Shown here piece after piece: positions 1 through 5,889 of a stretch of 9,173 nucleotides of DNA. Source of the DNA: Deltaproteobacteria bacterium. GTDB taxonomy: Bacteria; Desulfobacterota; Desulfobacteria; Desulfobacterales; JAFDCJ01. Position 1 is the stretch's first letter; the number at the start of each line of letters is the position of its first letter. The DNA lies in the NCBI GenBank assembly GCA_019310665.1, contig JAFDDW010000048.1, forward strand, positions 1 to 9,173, given 5' to 3'. A program made the position numbers and the translations under genes. The notes under the pieces were generated by a model. It had not been told where the DNA came from. It saw nothing but the letters and a program-made list of their open reading frames with translations, and did not search any database.

Positions 1-68
1 CCCTTCGAGAGCCTCCCTTCGAGAGCCTCCCTTCGAGAGCCTCAGGGTCTACGACAGGGTCTGACGAC
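1..68. repeat. 14-bp tandem repeat (three copies) with REP-like hairpin
   Basis: The unit CCCTTCGAGAGCCT occurs three times in perfect tandem at 1-14, 15-28 and 29-42, and the array may continue left of the window. The last copy runs into CAGGG, so 29-47 reads CCCTTCGAGAGCCTCAGGG. This can fold with CCCT pairing to AGGG and GAG pairing to CTC, leaving a two-base bulge. An imperfect repeat of AGGGTCTACGAC follows at 44-55 and 56-68. Short GC-rich imperfect palindromes like this, repeated between genes, resemble dispersed REP-type elements. No coding potential is apparent. Confidence 0.8.
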
Positions 69-84
69 AGGAACTAACGATCGA

Positions 85-250
85 TTTTAATAGAAAAGAC
101 AGAGCGAGCCTACTCCGCCGAAAAGGCTACGAAGGCCAGGAGCGATACCACAAATCTTCAATATCCAATGACCAAAACAGATGAACTTGCAAAACGTCAA
201 AAACCGTACTTTGTGTTTTGGAATTTCCGGTTTATCCGGGTTAGGGGAGT
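85..250 (+). repeat. Degenerate copy C of the dispersed AT-rich intergenic repeat
   Basis: Two blocks match the better-preserved copies elsewhere in the window. One is around 135-169 (GGAGCGATACCACAAAT followed by TTCAATAT-type sequence). The other is around 222-246 (AATTTCCGGTTTATCCGGG). In between lies unrelated sequence with an 8-bp inverted repeat, CCAAAACA at 172-179 and TGTTTTGG at 214-221. The orientation equals that of copy B. Similarity is visible by eye but diverged, so the boundaries are approximate. Bases 1-277 contain no gene I can support; the short plus-strand reading frames here look like chance. Confidence 0.45.
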
Positions 251-253
251 CTG

Positions 254-274
254 TCAGCCGATTGAAATGGCTGA
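254..274. other. Hairpin just past the response-regulator stop codon
   Basis: TCAGCC at 254-259 and GGCTGA at 269-274 form a perfect 6-bp stem with a 9-nt loop, a few bases beyond the minus-strand stop codon of the response regulator (278-280). On the minus strand no T-run follows, so it is not a convincing intrinsic terminator. It may only stabilise the 3' end of the operon transcript. Confidence 0.35.
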
Positions 275-277
275 TAT

Positions 278-841
278 TTATAATTCCGGATCAACTAGGC
301 CGAGTTGGATGGCAAAATGGACCGTGGAATGTCCTTCGGCAACCAGCTGAAAAACCTCCCTCTCCCTATTGGACAGTTGTTTATAACGCTCCGCACTGGC
401 GGTGCCTTTGCGAGGGAATCGATAGGTGTCCACAACCACCTTGGAAATTGAAGGGCTCAAAAAGGTTTCATTGTTCATGGCGGCATGAATCGCATTTATG
501 ATATCCCGGCCGCTGGAATCCTTAAGAAGATAGCCGGACACGCCACTTTCTAAAAGTTCATGGATATAATGTTCATGGGAATACATGGACAGAATTAAAA
601 CTTTTGTTTTTGGAACTCTTTTCTTTATCCGCTTTACGGCTTCGATGCCGTTCATCCGAGGCATGGCAATATCCATAATAATGATATCCGGCTTTAACTC
701 AAGCGTTTTGTCTATAGCTGATCTTCCATTGCCCGCTTGGCCGACAACCTTCAAATCGTGCTGGTCGTTCAGCAAACTTGCTAAACCCTGGCGAACAATT
801 GTATGATCATCAGCGATTAATATGCGAATTGGATTAGCCAT
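278..841 (-). CDS. NarL/FixJ-type response regulator, truncated inside the DNA-binding domain
   Basis: The protein is 187 aa and partners the kinase encoded just upstream. The receiver domain (about residues 4-120) is intact: acidic pair D11/D12, phospho-acceptor D57 in the IIIMDIAMP strand, S85, and K107 in GYLLKD. A LuxR-type helix-turn-helix begins at LSNREREVFQLVAEGHST (156-173) and is still recognisable through AIQLGL. It then changes to VDPEL and stops. The recognition helix and following helix, about 30-40 residues, are missing. No continuation was found in the other frames downstream. Family members are usually about 210-220 aa. The start ATG overlaps the kinase stop by 8 bases (ATGGCTAA), implying translational coupling. 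It is either a pseudogene for DNA binding or a phospho-receiver acting by protein contact. Confidence 0.85.
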   Translation of the reverse strand: MANPIRILIADDHTIVRQGLASLLNDQHDLKVVGQAGNGRSAIDKTLELKPDIIIMDIAMPRMNGIEAVKRIKKRVPKTKVLILSMYSHEHYIHELLESGVSGYLLKDSSGRDIINAIHAAMNNETFLSPSISKVVVDTYRFPRKGTASAERYKQLSNREREVFQLVAEGHSTVHFAIQLGLVDPEL

Positions 842-3092
842 GGCTCAATGACTCAGCAAAAGGTATCTCAATCCTGATGCGGGTTCCTTCTCCCGGTTGG
901 CTGCGCAGCTTGAAGGTTCCTCCCAGAAGGGAGGTTCGTTCCCGCATACCCAGCAGGCCTAAATTGCGCTTATTGGTTCCAATGATCTGAGTGTCAAAAC
1001 CGATACCGTCATCCTCTGCCCGGAAGATGATCTTGGGATAGCTTTTGATAATGGCGAGGCGGAAGTTATCAGCACCGGAGTGCTTCATGGTATTGGTCAG
1101 GGCTTCCTGGCTAAAACGATAGAAAACCGTTTCCATGTCAACATCCAATCGGTGATCAAATCCCACCATGCTAAACTCGATGTTATGACTCGTATGGTTT
1201 TTGATTTCTTTAAAATAAAGATCCAGCGCCGGTTCAAGACCCAGATCACTTAACAGAGTCGGGTGCAGATTGTATGAAAGGTGCCTGATTTCCGAGGAAG
1301 TTCTTTGCACCATCCTGATGATTTCGCCGATTTCTTCCTTGAAACCTTTTTCTTGAGATGACACATTTTGTTCCAGCTTTTCAAGGGCCAGTTTCACAGC
1401 CGTTAGAGATTGACCGGATTCATCATGAAGTTCTCGAGCGATACGACGCCGTTCTTCTTCCTGGCCCTGAAATAATTTTTCGGTGAGCCGCCTTAACTCC
1501 TGCCGATTGCGACGAATTGTCTCCCGCATCTGGGCATTCACAATGGCCCCGCCCAAAAAGTTGCCCAAAGATCCCATCAAATGGCACTCATATTGACTCA
1601 GTTTCCGGGATGAGTGAATATCAAGTCCAAAAAATCCCACCCCTTTGCCTTTGAAGGTAATCAGAAAACAGGTCAGCCAGGGTGTAAATTTTTTCCCTTT
1701 CGTTTGAAAACGCGTTTTAAACGTAGGAAATATGGGCTCAGGCTTTAAAACCATCTCATTTTCGACGAGGGCTTTGCTCAGCAGCGGATCTTTGAAAAAA
1801 ACCTGTTGTGGGCCTTCAGCGTCTTCAACTTGAAAGCCGGATTCGGCAATGACCTCGGTTTTTTCCCGTTCGCGATCGAGCAGAAAAATTGCCCCCCGAT
1901 TGAGGTCTAATACCTTCAGTATGTTCTTGAGCGTCTCGCGTAAAATGAGGTTTAACGCCATATTGTGATTTAAGGCCACGGCAATGCTGTTTAGAATCGA
2001 AAGTTCCCGGTTACGCTGTTCAAGTGCTTCTTCAGTCCGCTTGCGATGGGTAATGTCTTTAATGATCCCCTCGAACTCGACATCGCCGGTTTCAGGGTTT
2101 TCGTATCGTCGGCTCGAAATCAGGGCATGAATCGGAGAGCCGTCGCGTTTTTTAAATTCAACTTCATAGTCTTTTACATGGCCCCTGTGATTAATGGTCG
2201 CCAGAAATTTTTCTCTATCTAAAGCATTGCGGTAAAGGTCCTTGGCCGGCACCGTTTTCAGCATTTCTTCTTTAGACGGAAAGTTAAGCATTTCAACGCC
2301 GGCTTGATTAATATCCAGTATCTTGCCCTGCAGGTTGGTCGTATAGATCATATCGTGGCTGCCTTCAAAAATGCGGCGATATTTTTTCTCGCGTCTCACG
2401 ACCGCTTCCTGAAGTCTTTTCAGCTCAGAGATATCTTTAAATATTTCAACACCTCCGGTAACGCGTCCCCCGGCGTCCCGAAACGCCGATGTTGAACAAA
2501 TAATGGGTATTTTTTTACCTTCAATGCTGGTAATCTCATACTCCCGATTGTGGATATCTCTGCCTTCTGCGCCGGCGTGCTTAAGCGCGCAGTCTGACTC
2601 ACAGATTGGGTTCTTAAACACATCTTTGCAATACATCCCCACCGCATCATAGGCCGAAAAACCGGTAATTTTTTCAGCGGCTGGATTGAAGTAGGTAATT
2701 CGCCATTCATGGTCGGTGGTGAATAACCCATCCGGAATGCGGTTAAGAATTTCTACGAAGCTTTCTTCCTTTTGGTACAGGTGCTCCAGGGCCTTGGCAT
2801 TGTATTTATGAATCTGATCGGAAATAAAATAGTTCCAGCCACTCGGGTGAATCTCCCCTTGTTCTTTAAAATAAGAGCAGACCAGGCATGTGGATAGCTT
2901 TTGAAAAAAATCTTCTTGGATAAAGTTGGTGCAATGGGTTTTGGGGATGAGCCAGCACGCGGTGGTCTGCTTGCCATGCACAGGGCAGAGCACTTTGGAA
3001 CAGGATAAACACGCCCAGCATTGTTGTTTTTTAGTCTTGCTTTGGCTTTTAAGCGTCAGATCGATGAGATGATTTTCTAGCAATGAATTCAC
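834..3092 (-). CDS. Sensor histidine kinase with cysteine-rich N-terminus, two PAS domains and GAF (NarX/DegS-type core)
   Basis: The protein is 752 aa from the chosen GTG and appears cytoplasmic, with no membrane segment. Residues about 25-72 hold eight cysteines in a two-CW-like pattern (CWACLSC, LCP, ACW, HC, CLVC), a likely metal, iron-sulfur or redox module. PAS1 (about 110-227) carries a further C155/C164/C168 set typical of deltaproteobacterial regulators. PAS2 (about 232-352) and a GAF-like region (about 362-522) follow. The HisKA_3 dimerisation motif RRRIARELHDESGQ has phospho-acceptor H556. The ATPase shows N667 in the N box, DDGIGFD (694-700) and GLLGMRER (712-719). Start: a GTG at 3092 has AAAGGAG nine bases upstream. 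The ATG at 3101 touches that Shine-Dalgarno, and more upstream starts lie deep in the preceding gene. It overlaps V4R protein 2 by 44 bases and the regulator by 8. Confidence 0.9.
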   Translation of the reverse strand: MNSLLENHLIDLTLKSQSKTKKQQCWACLSCSKVLCPVHGKQTTACWLIPKTHCTNFIQEDFFQKLSTCLVCSYFKEQGEIHPSGWNYFISDQIHKYNAKALEHLYQKEESFVEILNRIPDGLFTTDHEWRITYFNPAAEKITGFSAYDAVGMYCKDVFKNPICESDCALKHAGAEGRDIHNREYEITSIEGKKIPIICSTSAFRDAGGRVTGGVEIFKDISELKRLQEAVVRREKKYRRIFEGSHDMIYTTNLQGKILDINQAGVEMLNFPSKEEMLKTVPAKDLYRNALDREKFLATINHRGHVKDYEVEFKKRDGSPIHALISSRRYENPETGDVEFEGIIKDITHRKRTEEALEQRNRELSILNSIAVALNHNMALNLILRETLKNILKVLDLNRGAIFLLDREREKTEVIAESGFQVEDAEGPQQVFFKDPLLSKALVENEMVLKPEPIFPTFKTRFQTKGKKFTPWLTCFLITFKGKGVGFFGLDIHSSRKLSQYECHLMGSLGNFLGGAIVNAQMRETIRRNRQELRRLTEKLFQGQEEERRRIARELHDESGQSLTAVKLALEKLEQNVSSQEKGFKEEIGEIIRMVQRTSSEIRHLSYNLHPTLLSDLGLEPALDLYFKEIKNHTSHNIEFSMVGFDHRLDVDMETVFYRFSQEALTNTMKHSGADNFRLAIIKSYPKIIFRAEDDGIGFDTQIIGTNKRNLGLLGMRERTSLLGGTFKLRSQPGEGTRIRIEIPFAESLSHG

Positions 3093-3663
3093 AATACGCA
3101 TCTCCTTTGGCGCGGCACAAAGTTTCTGATGCCGAAAAAACATAAAGCCCTTCGGGATAATCGCCGCCATAAATAAGGTCCATGAAGGCGCCGGCAACCC
3201 CCCTGAGCATATAGCACTTTTCTGATTTTGCAAGACCGTGTTGCTCCAGATAACCTCTGGCCTCATAGGAATCGCTTACGCGAATAATGAGTTTTTCTCC
3301 CGGAATCAGTTCCTCGACCTCCAGGTCCCCCCAGCCAAAAGCAACTGCCACGGCGGCAAAACCTAAAATCTGATCTTCTTTGTTTTCAATCATAGGCGCG
3401 ACAACTTGCTTCCATTCCCAGGAATCGCGGATGCCTTGAAAAGTGGCATAGCCGCACTCCTGGGCAGCACCGATTAAAAGCGTTCTGGCCTCGGATTCAC
3501 GCTTTTTGCCCATTTTTTCTTCAAAGTCAAAACTGAGTTTATTGTAATATTGAGTGGCGCACAGTGATAAATAGACGCCAAAGAGCGGGATGATGCCTTT
3601 TGATTCCCTTATCTTGCTGCCCTCCATGACCGCATGGATTATTTTCGTACCGTCAATTGCCAC
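3049..3663 (-). CDS. V4R-domain protein 2 (4-vinyl-reductase-like small-molecule/redox sensing domain)
   Basis: The protein is 204 aa, soluble, with no signal peptide or membrane segment. The C-terminal half fits the V4R family: C150, then RGVAGAFMDLIYGG, then C183-x3-GD-x2-C191 (LCRAKGDAYCEF). V4R domains are found in BchJ-type proteins, in XylR-type activator sensor regions and in the archaeal redox regulator MsvR, where cysteines are the sensing residues. The N-terminal about 110 residues match no family I can name. The start is a GTG directly after the TAA of V4R protein 1, with AAGGAG (3670-3675) six bases before it. The 3' end overlaps the kinase gene, which suggests that it feeds a signal to that kinase. 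That role is inferred from context; the exact ligand is unknown. Confidence 0.8.
   Translation of the reverse strand: MAIDGTKIIHAVMEGSKIRESKGIIPLFGVYLSLCATQYYNKLSFDFEEKMGKKRESEARTLLIGAAQECGYATFQGIRDSWEWKQVVAPMIENKEDQILGFAAVAVAFGWGDLEVEELIPGEKLIIRVSDSYEARGYLEQHGLAKSEKCYMLRGVAGAFMDLIYGGDYPEGLYVFSASETLCRAKGDAYCEFIARKSSHRSDA
3102..3108 (-). promoter_or_regulatory. Shine-Dalgarno that decides the kinase start (GTG at 3092)
   Basis: AAAGGAG on the minus strand lies nine bases before the GTG at 3090-3092 but directly against the ATG at 3099-3101, so GTG is the better start. The same bases encode the conserved AKGD part of the V4R motif of the upstream gene, so the match could be partly coincidental. 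Confidence 0.6.
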
Positions 3664-4188
3664 TTAACGCTCCTTAACATGAAAGACACACGTATCATCT
3701 CCTTGCATTTTGCACCGCCTCTCCTCCACGATATAAAAACCAAGGGGACGCTCGTAAATCACTTCCAGAGTCCCGGCGATCCAGCCCCGGGTAAAATGAC
3801 AGCCCGGTGTGTTGCGTCGCCCGTGTTTTGCGAGCCACCCGGTGACATGATGGTTGGAGGTGCTCACAATGTAAGCCGAATTGGGCCTGACCTTCTTAAA
3901 GTGTAGGATCCCCATTCCGCAATTCTGATACAGCAGGGCGGCCATTTCCAGCTTCGACTTAAGGGTTCTGATTTTCTTATATTGGTTAAAGAGATGCTGT
4001 AGCCCATTATAATTGGTTTCTTCAACCGAACGGTACAGAAGCTGAACACCTTCCGCGCCCAAAGTCTCTTCTAACGTTTTCTGCAAGTTGATATTATAAT
4101 GATGGCAGTGCATGGCAATTGGTTGCCCTGAGATCACAACTCTGTGCCCGTCCCGGTTCAGTTCACTTTGCCAGTCAAAAATGGTCAT
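3664..4188 (-). CDS. V4R-domain protein 1 with HCHH motif
   Basis: The protein is 174 aa and is the first gene of the sensory operon. Its C-terminus is a V4R domain paralogous to that of the next gene: C130, FTRGWIAGTLEVIYE, then C159-x3-GD-x2-C167 (RRCKMQGDDTCVFH). Near the N-terminus it has a striking GQPIAMHCHHYN segment with H27, C28, H29 and H30, a plausible metal- or cofactor-binding cluster. C90 lies in the middle. No enzyme motif, signal peptide or membrane helix is visible. The ATG at 4186-4188 is preceded by AGGTGGGAG, a moderate Shine-Dalgarno; M26 is a weaker alternative. The stop codon touches the GTG of V4R protein 2. A redox or small-molecule sensing role is inferred from the family and from the kinase downstream. 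Confidence 0.8.
   Translation of the reverse strand: MTIFDWQSELNRDGHRVVISGQPIAMHCHHYNINLQKTLEETLGAEGVQLLYRSVEETNYNGLQHLFNQYKKIRTLKSKLEMAALLYQNCGMGILHFKKVRPNSAYIVSTSNHHVTGWLAKHGRRNTPGCHFTRGWIAGTLEVIYERPLGFYIVEERRCKMQGDDTCVFHVKER
3670..3675 (-). promoter_or_regulatory. Shine-Dalgarno for V4R protein 2 (GTG start)
   Basis: AAGGAG on the minus strand lies six bases before the GTG at 3661-3663 and overlaps the last codons of V4R protein 1. It supports the GTG start, which directly follows the upstream TAA. Confidence 0.75.
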
Positions 4189-4199
4189 CTCCCACCTGA

Positions 4200-4298
4200 C
4201 CCGGACAAGCCGGAATTGACGATTGAATATTGAAAATTGAATATTTGTGGAAGTCGCTTCGCTCCGTCATTTTTTTGCCACAAAATACACAAAAATAA
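4200..4298 (-). repeat. Dispersed intergenic repeat, copy A (inverted relative to copy B)
   Basis: Read on the minus strand, this 99-base stretch aligns with copy B (5890-5919 plus 5995-6063) with about 8 mismatches by hand count. It contains GACGGAGCGAAGCGAC, CACAAATATTCAATTTT and AATTCCGGCTTGTCCGGG. Its CCGGG end stops a dozen bases before the start codon of V4R protein 1, right at the Shine-Dalgarno. The element is very AT-rich except for the GGAGCGAAGCGA core, and it has no coding potential. Confidence 0.8.
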
Positions 4299-4611
4299 TT
4301 GCTAAGGTACTAAATAAATAAAGGATACCTCAAATTTCTTATTGTTTGATAACAGATCGATCTTGGTAACGCCTCCTTCTGCCGGCCGCATTATTCCAAA
4401 ATACGCTGTGTTGTGCCAAATCTTATTAACACTGATAATGTTAATCAGCAAGCCGATTTTCACTCAAGTAAAAAACAACAACTCCAGCATGGCATAAACG
4501 AATATGCTTTATATTTAAAAGGGTTACTTTCGGTGGAAGGCGTGTTCGGTCTTTTTGGTGTGAACGATCTGGGGGGGTGCCCGGAAATAACATACAGATG
4601 ATGGTTGAAAA
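4299..4611. other. Intergenic region between mtrH and the V4R operon
   Basis: About 300 bases without a supported gene, presumably holding the promoter of the minus-strand sensory operon. I could not assign a confident -10/-35 pair or sigma-54 site. An AT-rich inverted repeat lies at 4425-4445. A 53-codon minus-strand frame (GTG at 4463 to TAG at 4302) has a protein-like stretch, MRPAEGGVTKIDLLSNN, but lacks a ribosome-binding site and a recognised family. A plus-strand frame of 62 codons looks like chance. Confidence 0.5.
4425..4448. promoter_or_regulatory. Overlapping inverted repeats, possible operator
   Basis: ATTAACA (4425-4431) and TGTTAAT (4439-4445) form a perfect 7-bp inverted repeat with a 7-base spacer. 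Nested inside it, CTGAT (4432-4436) and ATCAG (4444-4448) form a second inverted repeat. It lies about 240 bases upstream of the V4R operon start. An operator role is a guess from symmetry only. Confidence 0.3.
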
Positions 4612-4651
4612 GGGCGAGGATGTCAAGCAATCTGCTGATCAATCCTCGCCC
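4612..4651 (-). terminator. Likely intrinsic terminator of mtrH
   Basis: GGGCGAGGAT (4612-4621) and ATCCTCGCCC (4642-4651) form a perfect 10-bp GC-rich stem with a 20-base loop that can itself pair weakly (AGCA/TGCT). On the minus strand the stem is followed by TTTTC. It lies about 50 bases beyond the mtrH stop, which fits termination of that transcript. The loop is longer and the T-run shorter than ideal. Confidence 0.6.
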
Positions 4652-4702
4652 GGTTCGAAGAAGGTATGCAACTGAGCTTCACAAACGCATCATTCCATGG
4701 GG

Positions 4703-5686
4703 CTACATTTTTTCTAAATCACTGGGTTTCTCCCAGGCCACCTTAAGCTGTTCGGCAAACTCAGGAAATAGCTTGAGCAAGGGGTGGTTGGGATCTTTCG
4801 GTAGCTCTTTGGTTTCATTAAAAACCGAAGTGGCTAAAAACGCATCGGCCAGCGCAACTGCGGGTACGACACGGGGTGCACCCACCATGGGTCCGGTAAA
4901 AATTAAATCGTTGTAATAAAACGCCGAAAGGGCTTCCATCGCAGCATCAAAACCGGCCCAACCCTTAAATCCAAACATATCCTTAAACCGCTGCAATTCC
5001 ATGTAAGAACCGTTACTCGGCGCACTGGCGGTCGCAAAGCCCCATTTCTCCTTTATTAACTGATTCGAAAGTCCGCACAACGCATTGGCGGGCGCGTTGA
5101 GTGTGGTTGTATCGACAATAATACTTTCAAATTCGGCGCCGGCCTTTTCGATGGCATCGAGCAGTTTTTGGGCGCCGGTAATTCTGCCATTGGGTGTCTG
5201 ATCGTTCTGATCAAAGGCAACCAATAGAACATGCTTGACACCTATTTGTGCCAATTCTTTAACTTCCGTCAACAAATCTTCCTCCCAGACGGTAATGCTG
5301 TTATAGAACATCCGGTCCAGCAAACCCTGTTCGGCACAATAGGCCGCGCCCTCCAATTTGGCCGGCATCATAATTGCGTCAACGCAAAAGGGCATGTCGC
5401 TTACCGAGGTGACAAAATCCACATATTTTTTGAATTTTTCACCCGGGCTGGCGACAATGTCAGCCATGACGGGCACTCCGGTTTCCTTCCACAGTTTGTC
5501 TGCCGCTTTCAGTAATTCTTCGGCCCGCGCTTCATTAAATCCTTTTCTTCGGCTGCCCTTATCAAACACCTTGTCGCTTTCCTGAAAGATTGAGAAGCAG
5601 CAGACGGTGGGATAATCTCCCGGCTGACCGCCTATTTTTACGCCACCGACGTCATATACCATTGGCTCTTTACTAAAACGCTGCAT
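4703..5686 (-). CDS. mtrH: MtrH-family methyltransferase (methylcorrinoid protein:tetrahydrofolate/pterin type)
   Basis: The protein is 327 aa, close to the usual length of tetrahydromethanopterin S-methyltransferase subunit H and of bacterial homologues such as MtgA. The N-terminal GGVKIGGQPGDYPTV (14-28) is the family hallmark. DTTTLNAPAN (192-201) and CGLSNQL with KWGFATASAPSNG (204-226) lie in the TIM-barrel core that binds the pterin. It is a soluble protein. Bacterial members shuttle methyl groups between a corrinoid protein and tetrahydrofolate during methylamine, glycine-betaine or ether demethylation. The acceptor here cannot be told from sequence. It is monocistronic: AAAGGAGGT lies five bases before the ATG, a likely terminator follows, and it is divergent from the flavoprotein gene. 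It ends in TAG. No corrinoid protein or substrate methyltransferase is in the window. The symbol denotes family, not proven function. Confidence 0.9.
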   Translation of the reverse strand: MQRFSKEPMVYDVGGVKIGGQPGDYPTVCCFSIFQESDKVFDKGSRRKGFNEARAEELLKAADKLWKETGVPVMADIVASPGEKFKKYVDFVTSVSDMPFCVDAIMMPAKLEGAAYCAEQGLLDRMFYNSITVWEEDLLTEVKELAQIGVKHVLLVAFDQNDQTPNGRITGAQKLLDAIEKAGAEFESIIVDTTTLNAPANALCGLSNQLIKEKWGFATASAPSNGSYMELQRFKDMFGFKGWAGFDAAMEALSAFYYNDLIFTGPMVGAPRVVPAVALADAFLATSVFNETKELPKDPNHPLLKLFPEFAEQLKVAWEKPSDLEKM

Positions 5687-5691
5687 AGCCT

Positions 5692-5700
5692 ACCTCCTTT
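5692..5700 (-). promoter_or_regulatory. Strong Shine-Dalgarno of mtrH
   Basis: AAAGGAGGT on the minus strand, five bases before the ATG, is the strongest ribosome-binding site in the window. It suggests high expression, in keeping with a catabolic methyltransferase. Confidence 0.85.
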
Positions 5701-5889
5701 GGTCGTTAAAAAATTATTTCTGCAAACTAATTTTTATCTATTACAAAAACTTCCTTTTTTTTATATCGTCTAAAAGATGATTTTTAGAATGAATATAGAT
5801 GATTTTAGCAACAACATAATCGAATCCATTGACATCGGCCAAACGGTATGAGAAAAATTTGACCGAAAAACCGGGTCCGCTATTAGTTG
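5701..5889. other. Divergent regulatory region upstream of mtrH
   Basis: AT-rich, non-coding. It presumably holds the mtrH promoter, but no single -10/-35 pair stands out. A 12-13-bp direct repeat is described separately. A 91-codon minus-strand frame spanning 5741-6016 runs through repeat copy B and has no ribosome-binding site, so it is not treated as a gene. Confidence 0.5.
5775..5808. promoter_or_regulatory. Direct repeat spaced 22 bp, possible regulator binding site for mtrH
   Basis: AGATGATTTTTAG (5775-5787) and AGATGATTTTAG (5797-5808) are nearly identical, and their starts are 22 bp apart, about two helical turns. The first also forms the small inverted repeat CTAAAA/TTTTAG (5770-5787). 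The pair lies about 90-120 bases upstream of the mtrH start codon. Binding by a regulator is inferred from spacing only. Confidence 0.35.

Noticed and set aside
1..68. CRISPR array
   Set aside because: The 14-bp units are contiguous without spacers, and no cas genes are present.
168..350. Plus-strand 60-codon frame opposite the regulator 3' end
   Set aside because: There is no ribosome-binding site at usable distance and no recognisable family. It lies in a degenerate repeat and antisense to a real gene.
3093..3266. Longer N-terminus of the histidine kinase
   Set aside because: It would overlap V4R protein 2 deeply and reads as out-of-frame shadow sequence. The GTG at 3092 has a good Shine-Dalgarno.
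4405..4422. TTGGCAC on the minus strand as a sigma-54 -24 element
   Set aside because: The expected TTGC at -12 is absent (AGCG at that place).
4413..4601. Plus-strand 62-codon frame in the intergenic region
   Set aside because: It has no ribosome-binding site and no family, and its start overlaps the inverted-repeat region. It looks like chance.
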